Assembly (NCBI GenBank): GCA_964586835.1
Contig: CAZPIC010000022.1
Span: forward strand, 1 to 40,381
Direction: 5' to 3'
DNA length: 40,381 bases
Source: CAZLYF01 sp964586835
GTDB lineage: Bacteria > Bacillota > Clostridia > Christensenellales > Aristaeellaceae
Below, in pieces: positions 1 through 7,796 of the stretch; within the stretch, counting starts at the first letter, position 1, and each line of letters starts with the position of its first letter. The position numbers and the translations under genes are program-made. Below the pieces are notes generated by a model. The model did not search any database and was not told the origin of the DNA. It saw only the letters and a list, made by a program, of their open reading frames with translations.

Positions 1-6
1 CCTTGT

Positions 7-55
7 GATTTCTTCGTATCTCGGCCTTTCAGGTCATGCTTGTGAATAATCCAGG
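7..55. repeat. Left terminal inverted repeat, probable IS end
   Basis: These 49 bases match the reverse complement of 40333-40381 with only three mismatches. Read on the minus strand the repeat begins CCTGGATTATTCAC and runs off the contig end, so the element itself would lie outside the window. A plausible reading is that the assembly broke at two copies of one insertion sequence. The family is not established; the CCTGGATTATTCAC start resembles what I recall of IS1380-like ends, but this is unverified. Confidence 0.75.
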
Positions 56-58
56 ATA

Positions 59-151
59 TACCCTATCGGGGCGCTTGCAAGAAGAATTTTAGTATTTGTA
101 CCCTAACGGGGCGAAAGAGAACTTGGCTGTAGCCATTATTCCCGTCCGGGA
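59..151. repeat. Three short units spaced 40 bp apart
   Basis: TACCCTATCGGGGCG at 59-73 is repeated as TACCCTAACGGGGCG at 99-113, and a diverged unit, TCCCGTCCGGGA, follows at 140-151. The CCC of each unit starts at 61, 101 and 141, an exact 40 bp period. Each unit is a small CCC...GGG dyad. Protein binding sites (transposase or regulator) are possible. The units are too short and too few to be a CRISPR array. Confidence 0.5.
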
Positions 152-410
152 CATTTTCTTCTTAGTGCGCCCATTTCCACCGCTTGATGGAAGCTCATTT
201 TGTAGCCAAGGCGGGATATCCAGCAACTGCTTGAGTAAAACGCCGCGAAAAGACGAAGGGCTTGCTGTAAAATGACGAAGAAGGTTGCTACAGCACGAAG
301 AAAGGCAACATCCGAGCGGCTACGAAGAACGAGTGACTGCGACCCTTAACAAGGCAATGTCGGGTCAGCTCACCACTCACGACAAGCTTGGCCGGGGACA
401 TCCACAATTT

Positions 411-442
411 TCATCCGCTGCTCAGCGCAGAGCAGCGGATGA
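411..442. repeat. Perfect 13 bp inverted repeat (hairpin)
   Basis: TCATCCGCTGCTC at 411-423 pairs perfectly with GAGCAGCGGATGA at 430-442 across the six-base loop AGCGCA. No T-run follows on either strand, so it is not a classical terminator. It sits at the end of the decayed ATPase fragment and may be part of a mobile element. Confidence 0.7.
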
Positions 443-554
443 AGCAGACCTTGAGGATAGCACGGGGGGCACCAGCTGAAACCCTGAAGATTTCGGCCAG
501 CGCCGCATCGGAGAAGATGTCCTTTCTCCCCTCCGCGCCATCGAGATGGGTGGC
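429..554 (-). pseudogene. Remnant of ExeA-like AAA ATPase (transposition helper type)
   Basis: The minus-strand translation contains DIFSDAALAEIFRVSAGAPR followed by a KVC-like segment. This resembles the C-terminal helical part of ExeA/TniB-type AAA ATPases, where a 'F(T/S)D-A---I---S-G-PR-IN--C' pattern is typical. Walker A and B motifs are absent, and the frame ends at the 411-442 hairpin. I infer a leftover of a two-gene transposon whose ATPase helps the transposase. The call rests on about 40 residues from memory of the family. Confidence 0.4.
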
Positions 555-1238
555 GTCGTGCTGTTCGCATGGGGAGCGGTCGGTTTTAGTTTGCGTGTCC
601 AAAGCCATTTTCAGCAGGAGGCTGAGATCCTGAGCAATTCAGGGAACTTCAATCCTATAACATGATTCCTTCAAGATGACGTAGAAAAATATGAAAGAGC
701 CCCTTCCCGGGCCCATCGGATCATGCTATTCACGTTGATCGATCCAACTTTCGTGAAGAATCACCTTTTTAAGCGCAGGCACCCTCTGACAGGCACGCGG
801 TCTGCCCGGTATGTGCGCCTTTGGACGGAGGATATTCCCTCCACTGCGTTTCTCAAACTCGCCAGCGCCCGGAAAGCCGACATACTTAAGCTGTTTAGAT
901 ATCCCGCTGCGCCGGATTGGCTTCCTTCTGCTCTGGACAACCACGACCTTTTGAAAAGGAGGGGTGGCCCTTCACCCTGCTTGACGCGCTGCCCAAAGAC
1001 CTGTGCCTTGTTCCCGGTACGGTCTGAACCTGCCCGGATATAGGCGGACGGAGGTCTGCCCGGACCGACGAAAAGGGACAGGGCTGCCGATGATGAGACA
1101 CTGCCCGGCTTCCTTGAACGCTGTACCGGGGTGAACACGAGGCAGGCCCCAGTATGGCAGGGCGCGTTGTTGCGGACAGTCTGAACAAGCCCCGCGCCCG
1201 GAGTCCGGCCTTCACGGGGTACGTGGTCGTCTGCTCGC

Positions 1239-1565
1239 TTAGGCGGACGTCTGGGTGCCTTGCGCCAAGTGGTCCGGCTGGGCGACAGAGGCCCCCGCGT
1301 GGCCGGATCTTTCAAGCCCTCCGTTGCGGAAATACAGGATCACATCCAGCGACACGAAAAAGATATTGCAGCAGTACACCGCGATCACCCAGGAAGGCCG
1401 GTAAAGGATCTTTCCCAGGACGCCTACAAGGTATCCCGTATCGATCAGCAGCAGGAACAGCAGGCTCTTCCCCTTGTTGCTTCGCGTCCTCAGTGACTTC
1501 ATGACGGAAATCGGCCAGGACACGCCAAAGCACAGCAGCATGCTGGCTTCCAGCAGCTCAGCCAT
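1239..1565 (-). CDS. Small SWEET/PQ-loop-like membrane protein
   Basis: The 108-residue product has three predicted membrane segments, at roughly residues 5-25, 34-54 and 60-80. Between the first two is a conserved-looking stretch, SWPISVMKSLRTRSNKGKS. Small Firmicute proteins with this organisation look like half of a PQ-loop/SWEET unit and may form oligomeric carriers. The start overlaps the end of the upstream oxidoreductase gene by 8 bp, so translation is probably coupled. It is the last gene of the sugar operon. About 27 polar residues after the last helix may be a non-homologous tail. A role in moving a sugar or metabolite is inference only. Confidence 0.7.
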   Translation of the reverse strand: MAELLEASMLLCFGVSWPISVMKSLRTRSNKGKSLLFLLLIDTGYLVGVLGKILYRPSWVIAVYCCNIFFVSLDVILYFRNGGLERSGHAGASVAQPDHLAQGTQTSA

Positions 1566-2589
1566 GATGGGTCTCTCCTTTCGCGGGTGCAGCAGGCGGG
1601 TAGACGATCTTTCCCTCCTCCAGAGACTCCATCACCCCTTCAAGGATCTCCATCACATACACGCTCTCTTCCGGCAGGCACAGCATAGGCTGTTCGCCTT
1701 TCTCTACGCAGCTTGCGAAATACGATATCTCTTTGCCATGGTTGCTGTAGCTGGGGCACGCGACAAGCTCCGGCTTCTCCCCGTGCCTGTACAGGGTCAG
1801 CTCGGACATCCTGCACAGCTCGGTATTCTCACCACCGATGAAGGAATAGCCCACCGTGCCTTCCGTCCCGTCCACTCTGAGCATCATGGTAAAGGGAAAG
1901 CCCGGCGTCATCATCGCGCTGCCATCCACCACCGCCTTGACCCCGGACGTAAAGGACAGGGTGGCCATGATGTCTTCGTAGCCGCCCTCATCACACGCTG
2001 TGCCCACGGCATACACGCTTTCCACTTCTCCAAATACGGAAAACAGGTAGTCTATGTCGTGCAGCATGATGTTGTACAAGACGCCACCTGATTTTTTCGG
2101 ATCGCTGTACCACTCTCCCCAGCTTGGCCTTTGACCCAGCCGGGCCGCGTATACCTGCTTCGTCCTGCCGATGCGACCGCTTTCAATCAGCTGTTTCGCT
2201 CGCGCATATTCCGCTTTGAAACGCAGGCTCTGTCCCACCATCATCTCCACCCCCGCCTCTGCGGCGGCACCGACGATGGCGCGCGCGTCCGCCGCATTCA
2301 TCGCGATGGGCTTTTCAAGCATGAAGGGCTTGCCCGACTGAATCGCGCGAAGCGAGAACGGCAGATGCAGGTGCGAGGGCACGCAGATATCCACGATATC
2401 TACCCCGTCGTCTTCCAGCAGCTCCCCGAAGCTTGCATAGGGCGTCGCTCCATACTTCGCCGCCATCTTTTCCCGCTTGTCGGCCACTACGTCCGCGACC
2501 CCGACGAGCCTGACATTGTCGAACTGCTTCATTCCCTCAGCGTGTTTTTCAGCAATGAATCCCGCTCCAACTATAGCTACTCGCTTCAT
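1558..2589 (-). CDS. Gfo/Idh/MocA family NAD(P)-dependent sugar oxidoreductase
   Basis: The 343-residue protein starts with a Rossmann fold, with GAGFIAEKHAEGM at residues 8-20. It carries the family's EKP motif at 92-94 (LEKPIAMN), whose lysine is catalytic in this family. The C-terminal half has the expected open beta-sheet substrate domain. Members oxidise or reduce hydroxyls of sugars, inositols and amino sugars using NAD(P). The start is four bases from the end of the upstream isomerase frame and the two genes overlap, which implies coupling. In this operon it probably oxidises the imported sugar or a deacetylated or isomerised derivative. Substrate cannot be read from sequence. Confidence 0.93.
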   Translation of the reverse strand: MKRVAIVGAGFIAEKHAEGMKQFDNVRLVGVADVVADKREKMAAKYGATPYASFGELLEDDGVDIVDICVPSHLHLPFSLRAIQSGKPFMLEKPIAMNAADARAIVGAAAEAGVEMMVGQSLRFKAEYARAKQLIESGRIGRTKQVYAARLGQRPSWGEWYSDPKKSGGVLYNIMLHDIDYLFSVFGEVESVYAVGTACDEGGYEDIMATLSFTSGVKAVVDGSAMMTPGFPFTMMLRVDGTEGTVGYSFIGGENTELCRMSELTLYRHGEKPELVACPSYSNHGKEISYFASCVEKGEQPMLCLPEESVYVMEILEGVMESLEEGKIVYPPAAPAKGETHHG

Positions 2590-3470
2590 TGTTTTCTTTC
2601 TCCATGGATGATTTTGTCAAGAAAGCCGGCTGTATCAAAAAGCAGCTCTTCCCTGTCATAGGGGCCAGCGCCCATGTATTCCGCTGTCAGATAATGGTCA
2701 TACCCGCATTGCCTGAGTTGGGCGCAGACCGATGTGAAATCCGTATCGCCTTCGCCAAGCTTCACAAAGCGGTCCTGGCTTGCGCTTCTGTCCTTCAGGT
2801 GCACCATCGATATCCGCTGTCCCAGGGCGCGGATCCAGTGCTCCGGATAGCCGATCCGGTAGACATTGCCTACATCAAAGTAGACACGGACCCACTCGCT
2901 GGCAATCCCGTCGACAAACCGGGCCATTTCCAAAGGCGACAGAAGAAACTTGTTTCCAACGTTTTCAACACACAGCACTACACCCTGCCGCCGCGCAGGC
3001 CCCGCCATCCTTTTCAGGGCTTCCGTCGCGGTGTCATAGGCCACTGTGTAGTCTACGATTTCGTCACGCGTATCAAACGGCAGGGCGTACAGGTCATCAA
3101 AGAGCGCGTCAAGGTCCAGCTCCACACCCACAGCGCCGGGGACACACAGAACGTGCCCCGCGCCCACCAGGCTTGCGGCGTGTATCTGCCTTGCAAGGAT
3201 CTCCTCCGCCTTCTGCCTGCGCCCGGCGCAGGGGGAGGTCAGGGAGTACTGCCAGTACAGGGAACTGCAGACACACGGCACTTCCAGGCCGATCTCCCTG
3301 GCAAAGTCACCCAAAGCCCGCAGCTCGGCGTCGGCGCTTTCCATCGAAAACTCGCCCGTTGCCGCCAGATTGAGCTCCACCCCGTCAAATCCAGCTTTCT
3401 TTGCCAGAAGAAGGCCTTCCCGCAAAGGCGTCTTTCGGTCAAAGACCCAGGCGTTGATGCCCTTTTTCAT
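2586..3470 (-). CDS. Sugar phosphate isomerase/epimerase-like TIM-barrel protein
   Basis: From ATG 3470 the product is 294 residues (MKKGINAW...). This start lies 2 bp after the deacetylase stop and has an AGGTAGG element just upstream, so the longer open frame is not needed. It is a xylose isomerase-like TIM barrel (AP endonuclease 2 fold). Candidate metal ligands are Glu in VENVGNKF, Asp in YFDVGNVY, His in MVHLKD and Glu in TAEYMG. The family isomerises or epimerises sugars, hydroxypyruvate or inositol derivatives, and some members open 3-keto-sugars. It is flanked by a deacetylase and a Gfo/Idh oxidoreductase, so a role in sequential sugar remodelling is likely. Confidence 0.9.
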   Translation of the reverse strand: MKKGINAWVFDRKTPLREGLLLAKKAGFDGVELNLAATGEFSMESADAELRALGDFAREIGLEVPCVCSSLYWQYSLTSPCAGRRQKAEEILARQIHAASLVGAGHVLCVPGAVGVELDLDALFDDLYALPFDTRDEIVDYTVAYDTATEALKRMAGPARRQGVVLCVENVGNKFLLSPLEMARFVDGIASEWVRVYFDVGNVYRIGYPEHWIRALGQRISMVHLKDRSASQDRFVKLGEGDTDFTSVCAQLRQCGYDHYLTAEYMGAGPYDREELLFDTAGFLDKIIHGERKQ

Positions 3471-3472
3471 TC

Positions 3473-4189
3473 CTACCTGCCTTCGGGCAGCAGCCGGAAG
3501 GGCGTCATGCGCAGCACGTGGTTGCAGCGCAGGAAGGCTTCCGCGTAAGGAACCATACACAACCTTCCCCGAACCATCGCGCCAGCGCGGGTGGTGGCAA
3601 GGACATCCTTGCCTACGTGGTCTCGAAGCCACTCGATCTGGCTTGCGTGGCAGGCAAGCGCTTCCATCTTCCGCTCGATGACGTCCGTGATATCCACATA
3701 GTCTGTCGCTATGAAAGCGTTCCCGGCAGAAGGCTCCATGTAAAATAGAGGCGCGATCACGCTGCACCAGGGCTGTTTCGTCCTGTAGTTGGGGATGGTC
3801 GCCATGAAGCTGGCATTGAACACCAAGTCCGACACCTCGTTGTGGTCTCTTTGATAGTCGTCATGGTATTGGGTAATGATCATATCGGGCTTTACCATCC
3901 GGATCACATCGATCATGCGGTCAATCAGCTCCCTGTCCCGGGAATCAACCTCCAGGTCATTGACCCCAAGGTTTATATAGTCTTTCGCTCCTATCAGCCT
4001 GGCAGCCTTTGTGGCTTCGACGATGCGGATCCGAGAGATCTCTTCGGGCGAGTGCGTCATGGACCCGGCATTGCCATGGGTCACGCCACAGATCACCACA
4101 TCATCCCCGCGCAGCGCGCAGCGGGCCAGCGTTCCAAACGCATTGATCTCCAGATCGTCAGGATGACATCCAACAGCCAGAACTCTCAT
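3473..4189 (-). CDS. PIG-L (LmbE-like) family N-deacetylase
   Basis: The 238-residue protein has the PIG-L zinc motif HPDD at residues 9-12 and a second metal-site segment, HDDYQRDHNEV, at 109-119. In this family the first Asp is the usual general base and the histidines bind zinc. Relatives deacetylate GlcNAc-PI, GlcNAc-inositol, bacillithiol and mycothiol precursors, and chitobiose-like sugars. Its place inside a sugar-uptake operon suggests it removes an acetyl group from an imported N-acetylated sugar or glycoconjugate. The substrate is inferred only from context. No signal peptide is visible, so it acts in the cytoplasm. Confidence 0.92.
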   Translation of the reverse strand: MRVLAVGCHPDDLEINAFGTLARCALRGDDVVICGVTHGNAGSMTHSPEEISRIRIVEATKAARLIGAKDYINLGVNDLEVDSRDRELIDRMIDVIRMVKPDMIITQYHDDYQRDHNEVSDLVFNASFMATIPNYRTKQPWCSVIAPLFYMEPSAGNAFIATDYVDITDVIERKMEALACHASQIEWLRDHVGKDVLATTRAGAMVRGRLCMVPYAEAFLRCNHVLRMTPFRLLPEGR

Positions 4190-4208
4190 TGCTCTCCTCC
4201 CGTTGCGG

Positions 4209-5174
4209 TCATTTTCTGATGTATTTTATATTGCTGAAGACAACGGCGACCACGATGATGACCCCCAGCACCGCCGTCTGATAATATCCGGATAACCCCA
4301 CAACATTCATCGCGTTTGCGATGACACCCATCAGAATACACCCCAGAAACGCGCCGCCGATGGTCCCCTTGCCGCCGGAAAAGGATACGCCGCCGATGAT
4401 GGCCGCCGCCATCGAACGAAGGGAATACCCATCCCCGGAGCTTGCCGTGACCGCATTTGTCCGCGCGATCAGCAGGGTCGTTGCGATGGCCACCAGCAGG
4501 CCTCCGTAAGCGTAGTTGATCGCCTTCAGGCGTTTGTACTTGATGCCGGACAGGTAGGCATTTTGCTGGTTTCCCCCTACCGCCACAATGCGGCGTCCGT
4601 ATCTGGTGTAGTTCAGCAGCACAAACGTGCAGACCACCACCGCCGCAAACACGTACAGAAGCAGCGGAAGCCCGAAGAGGCTGACCTCGTTGAAAAAGGC
4701 GAGCTTGTTGTTGGCAACCAGGATGTTTCCGCGCGCAATGATCAGGGTAAGCCCGTAGTAGAGGTACTGCAGCCCCAGCGTCAGAATCAGGGGGATGCAT
4801 CCGGAATAGCTGACGATGATCCCGTTGATCAGGCCGCAGGCGGTGCCGACGGACAGGCCGATCAACACAACCCAGACCACCCCCATATCGGTGGTCGCCG
4901 CCAGGGTGCATACAGTACAGGAAACCAGCCCGATCATACCACCGTAAGACAGGTCGTTGCAGCCCATGATGATCAGCATCGCCTGCGCCATGGTGACAAT
5001 TCCAAGCACGGTCACCTGCTGAAAGATGTTGGTGATGTTCTTCACCGTAATGAATTTGTCATTGATGAGGGTAGCCACCACGCCCACCACGAAGATAACA
5101 AGCACCAGTATGGTTTTTTGCCGGTCAAACACCCGCGTGATGACGTTGCCCTGCCCTTTGTGGGATGTGTTCAT
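4209..5174 (-). CDS. Sugar ABC transporter permease (RbsC/BPD_transp_2 family)
   Basis: The 321-residue polytopic protein has about nine to ten hydrophobic segments. It also has the family's cytoplasmic loop GGNQQNAYLSGIKYKRLKAI, a typical coupling region contacting the ATPase. It belongs to the ribose/galactose/inositol type (CUT2) permeases, which homodimerise and work with one fused two-domain ATPase. It is followed after 19 bp by the deacetylase gene and preceded by the ATPase gene with a 4 bp gap, all in one operon. Substrate is unknown but likely a monosaccharide, polyol or small glycoside. Confidence 0.94.
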   Translation of the reverse strand: MNTSHKGQGNVITRVFDRQKTILVLVIFVVGVVATLINDKFITVKNITNIFQQVTVLGIVTMAQAMLIIMGCNDLSYGGMIGLVSCTVCTLAATTDMGVVWVVLIGLSVGTACGLINGIIVSYSGCIPLILTLGLQYLYYGLTLIIARGNILVANNKLAFFNEVSLFGLPLLLYVFAAVVVCTFVLLNYTRYGRRIVAVGGNQQNAYLSGIKYKRLKAINYAYGGLLVAIATTLLIARTNAVTASSGDGYSLRSMAAAIIGGVSFSGGKGTIGGAFLGCILMGVIANAMNVVGLSGYYQTAVLGVIIVVAVVFSNIKYIRK

Positions 5175-5178
5175 AACG

Positions 5179-6681
5179 CTATGCTCCTATCGCCTGTACG
5201 ATGATATTCTCTTCCGTGATGTCGCTGCCCGTCAGCTCCGCGGTCAAGCGGTTGTTGCGCATAACAAGGATGCGGTCTGAAAGGGCGATGAGTTCCGGCA
5301 TGTCTGAGGAGACCAGGAGGATGGCTTTCCCTTCATCCGCCAGTGAACACATGAGCTTGTACAGCTCGGCTTTGGAATTGACGTCCACGCCGCGCGTGGG
5401 CTCGTCAAAGACAAAGACCTTCGCGTTCGTGTTGATCCATTTGCCAAACACTACCTTTTGCTGGTTGCCGCCCGACAGGCTGGACACCGGGACGAACGGG
5501 GACTGTGCCTTGATGCCGACGTGCTCCATGGTCGCCGTCTGTGTCATGACCTTCGTTCTGGGATAGTAGAAAAAACGCGCGATCTTTCTGATGATCGTCA
5601 TGATAAGGTTTTCCCCGATGGACAGGCTGAGATTGACGCCCTGCTTCTGTCTGTCTTCGGGAACCAGCACCAGGCCTGCGTCTATCGCCTGGCTTGGGTC
5701 GGCGAATGAAACCTCCCTGCCGTTGAGCACGACGGTGCCGCCCGCCCTTTTCTCAGCGCCAAACAGACACATCGCCATTTCCGAACGGCCCGATCCCACC
5801 ATCCCCGCAACGCCCAGGATTTCACCTGCCCGTATGGAAAAGCTCAACGGCGGATCACTCCTGCGGCGCCTGAGCTCGCGCACATCAAGGACGGTATCCC
5901 CGATCAGGCCGCACCGAGTCTTCTGGTAAAATACCTCCACCGACCGCCCCACCATCATGGAGGCGATCCTCGACACATCAATGTCCCGGTCCCTGTTGCT
6001 GATGGTCGCTACCAGGCTGCCGTCCCGAAGCACGGTGACGCGGTCGGCGATCTCTACTACCTCGCTGAGGTGATGCGATATGTAAATGACCCCAATGCCG
6101 CTGCGGCTGATGCGCTTCACCAGTTCCAGCACGTTGTTCGCGTCGCTGATGTTGAACATGGACGTGGGCTCATCCAGGATCAGGATCCTTGATTCTCTTG
6201 CCAGTGCCTTTAGGATCTTTACATACTGCTCCTCAGCGACGCTGATCGAATGCACCATGCGCGATGGATCGATGTTGATGCCATATTCCCGCACCAGCCG
6301 GCGCGCGTCATCCAGCGTCCTTGATCGGGAGACAAACTTTCCCTTTGCGACCCGTTCCTGGCCGATGAAGATGTTTTCAGCGATGCTCATGTGGGCTACC
6401 AGGTCGTTTTCCTGATAGATCGTCTGAACGCCATGCGCCAGGGACAGCTCGGGCGACAGCCTTCCAAACCGCTTTCCGTCTATCTCAATCATGCCCGAAT
6501 CAAAGCTGATCGCCCCTGCGACCGCCTTGATCAGCGTCGACTTTCCAGCCCCGTTCTCCCCACAGACACAGTGCACTTCCCCTTCATACAGGTCAAAGTC
6601 AATGCCGTGCAGCACCTCGACACCGCTATAGGACTTCGACAGCCCTTCCACGGACAGGATCTTCCTTCGCCGCTCAGACAT
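5179..6681 (-). CDS. Sugar ABC transporter ATP-binding protein, two fused ATPase domains (RbsA/MglA type)
   Basis: From ATG 6681 the protein is 500 residues. The N-terminal domain has Walker A GENGAGKST at 41-49 and Walker B ILILDEPTS. The C-terminal domain has the degenerate Walker A GMVGSGRSE, typical of CUT2 ATPases, and the signature LSGGNQQK. I chose 6681 because an AGGAGGG ribosome binding site lies 12-13 bases upstream; the longer frame from 6726 would place that site inside the gene. It energises import with the permease at 4209-5174 and the binding protein at 6772-7755. Translation may be modulated by the hairpin at 6708-6754. Confidence 0.94.
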   Translation of the reverse strand: MSERRRKILSVEGLSKSYSGVEVLHGIDFDLYEGEVHCVCGENGAGKSTLIKAVAGAISFDSGMIEIDGKRFGRLSPELSLAHGVQTIYQENDLVAHMSIAENIFIGQERVAKGKFVSRSRTLDDARRLVREYGINIDPSRMVHSISVAEEQYVKILKALARESRILILDEPTSMFNISDANNVLELVKRISRSGIGVIYISHHLSEVVEIADRVTVLRDGSLVATISNRDRDIDVSRIASMMVGRSVEVFYQKTRCGLIGDTVLDVRELRRRRSDPPLSFSIRAGEILGVAGMVGSGRSEMAMCLFGAEKRAGGTVVLNGREVSFADPSQAIDAGLVLVPEDRQKQGVNLSLSIGENLIMTIIRKIARFFYYPRTKVMTQTATMEHVGIKAQSPFVPVSSLSGGNQQKVVFGKWINTNAKVFVFDEPTRGVDVNSKAELYKLMCSLADEGKAILLVSSDMPELIALSDRILVMRNNRLTAELTGSDITEENIIVQAIGA

Positions 6682-6693
6682 GTCTTTCGACTC

Positions 6694-6754
6694 CCTCCTT
6701 TTTAGATCGAGGAGGCTGCCCACCACCTGAGGAAAGTGTGTGACAGCCTCCTCG
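6694..6754 (-). promoter_or_regulatory. Intercistronic hairpin that may mask or free the ATPase ribosome binding site
   Basis: Between the binding-protein and ATPase genes, CGAGGAGGCTG (6754 to 6744, minus strand) pairs perfectly with CAGCCTCCTCG (6718 to 6708) around a 25-base loop. The right arm also contains CCTCC, which could pair instead with the GGAGG of the ATPase ribosome binding site (6698 to 6694). The two pairings exclude each other. Such hairpins commonly give more binding protein than ATPase by stabilising the 5' mRNA or weakening downstream translation. The switch itself is inference. Confidence 0.6.
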
Positions 6755-6771
6755 CGTGCAAGGGGATGCGC

Positions 6772-7755
6772 TTACTTCTCTATGCCGCCAAGGATTTCCC
6801 AGGCGCGCGCAGTATCCTCAAGCGTCATAAAGTCCTCGATGTTGTCCCCGGTGACGATGATCGGAGGCACATACCTGAACATATCGTCCTCAGGCAGCCT
6901 TTCACCGTGCACAACATAGTCGTACAGGATCTTAAACGCGTTCATGCCCTGCAGGAGCGAGGTCGTGTTGGTGTTCGCGGTCAGCTCGCCGCTGAGCAGG
7001 GCTTCGCGAAGCGCCGCCTGGCCCCCGGAACTGACCAAAATCGTCTCGTCCAGGATGCCTTCGTTCTTCAGCGCCTGCAGGACACCAAGGCACATCCCAC
7101 CAGTGTTGGGCACCACCACGTCAAATTCCCCGCCGCTGGTGATGTAGTCTGTGATCACGTTTAGGCTGGTCTCCGCCGTCCAGTCGCTTTGCAGGATCTG
7201 GAGAGACGCAATTTTCCCGGGGTTGGCGTTCATATAGTTCTCAATGCCCTGCATGTGGGCTTCCGCAACAGCCTGTCCAAGAGATCCGCTGACAAACACC
7301 ACCCTGGAGCCCGGGTATTTTTCTCCCAGGTAGGCAAACTGAACCTCCTGGCAAAGCTGATAGCTTAACATCGAAACGCCCAGATAATCGCCCGCTGGTT
7401 CTGCGGGGGGCGCGTTTTCAATGACCACGGGAATGCCGGCGTCATTGCACATGCCAATAATCTGGGTGCTGAGGTCCGGCGTGAGAGTGAACACGCAGAT
7501 CCCGTCCAGGTCTTCATTGATCATGGCTTCCGCAGCCGCCAGCATTTTCTCGGTGTTGTTCTCCGCATCCATCTGCACAACATCCACATCCATCATCTCG
7601 CCGCTATAGGCAAAGCCAACAAGCGAGCCTTCGCACCATTGGTCGGCAAAGTTATAGCCGATCTGTCCGAACCGCAGTTTTTCCGCGTGCGCGCCGCCTG
7701 TCAGCAAGCTCAGCAACACAACGCATGCCATCAGAATCCCGAGTCGCCTTTTCAT
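6772..7755 (-). CDS. Sugar ABC transporter substrate-binding protein (periplasmic-binding family 4, RbsB-like)
   Basis: From ATG 7755 (AGGAGG nine bases upstream) the product is 327 residues. A signal peptide (MKRRLGILMACVVLLSLLTG, cut near AHA) lacks an obvious lipobox cysteine. The mature part has the type I binding-protein organisation: repeated two-lobe segments with 'DGICVFTLTPDLSTQIIG' and 'AGIPVVIENAPP' resembling the ribose/galactose-binding fold. It captures the operon's substrate outside the membrane and delivers it to the RbsC/RbsA-type transporter. How it is anchored in a Gram-positive-like cell is unclear, because no lipid-attachment cysteine is seen. Confidence 0.92.
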   Translation of the reverse strand: MKRRLGILMACVVLLSLLTGGAHAEKLRFGQIGYNFADQWCEGSLVGFAYSGEMMDVDVVQMDAENNTEKMLAAAEAMINEDLDGICVFTLTPDLSTQIIGMCNDAGIPVVIENAPPAEPAGDYLGVSMLSYQLCQEVQFAYLGEKYPGSRVVFVSGSLGQAVAEAHMQGIENYMNANPGKIASLQILQSDWTAETSLNVITDYITSGGEFDVVVPNTGGMCLGVLQALKNEGILDETILVSSGGQAALREALLSGELTANTNTTSLLQGMNAFKILYDYVVHGERLPEDDMFRYVPPIIVTGDNIEDFMTLEDTARAWEILGGIEK

Positions 7756-7796
7756 TGTGGTTCCTCCTTCTATTTCTTTGCCTTCCGGCAAATGAA

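Larger units (their letters stand above)
1..1238. other. Gene-poor margin with mobile-element debris
   Basis: No intact gene is recognisable here. The stretch holds the left terminal repeat, the 40 bp-spaced units, a perfect 13 bp inverted repeat and a decayed ExeA-like ATPase fragment on the minus strand. The remainder, about 610-1238, contains only short open frames in several registers without clear ribosome binding sites or recognisable motifs. It reads as decayed sequence downstream of the sugar operon. Confidence 0.5.

Noticed and set aside
59..151. Possible CRISPR array from three spaced repeats
   Set aside because: Units are only 12-15 bases, diverged and limited to three, without cas genes.
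761..1315. A 184-codon minus-strand frame with a NNAPCHTG stretch resembling a transposase DDE motif
   Set aside because: Only eight residues fit; the rest has no protein-like pattern, no ribosome binding site and overlaps many other open frames typical of GC-rich noncoding DNA.
1474..2661. Long plus-strand open frames opposite the Gfo/Idh gene
   Set aside because: They are antisense shadows of a clearly recognisable gene and lack ribosome binding sites.
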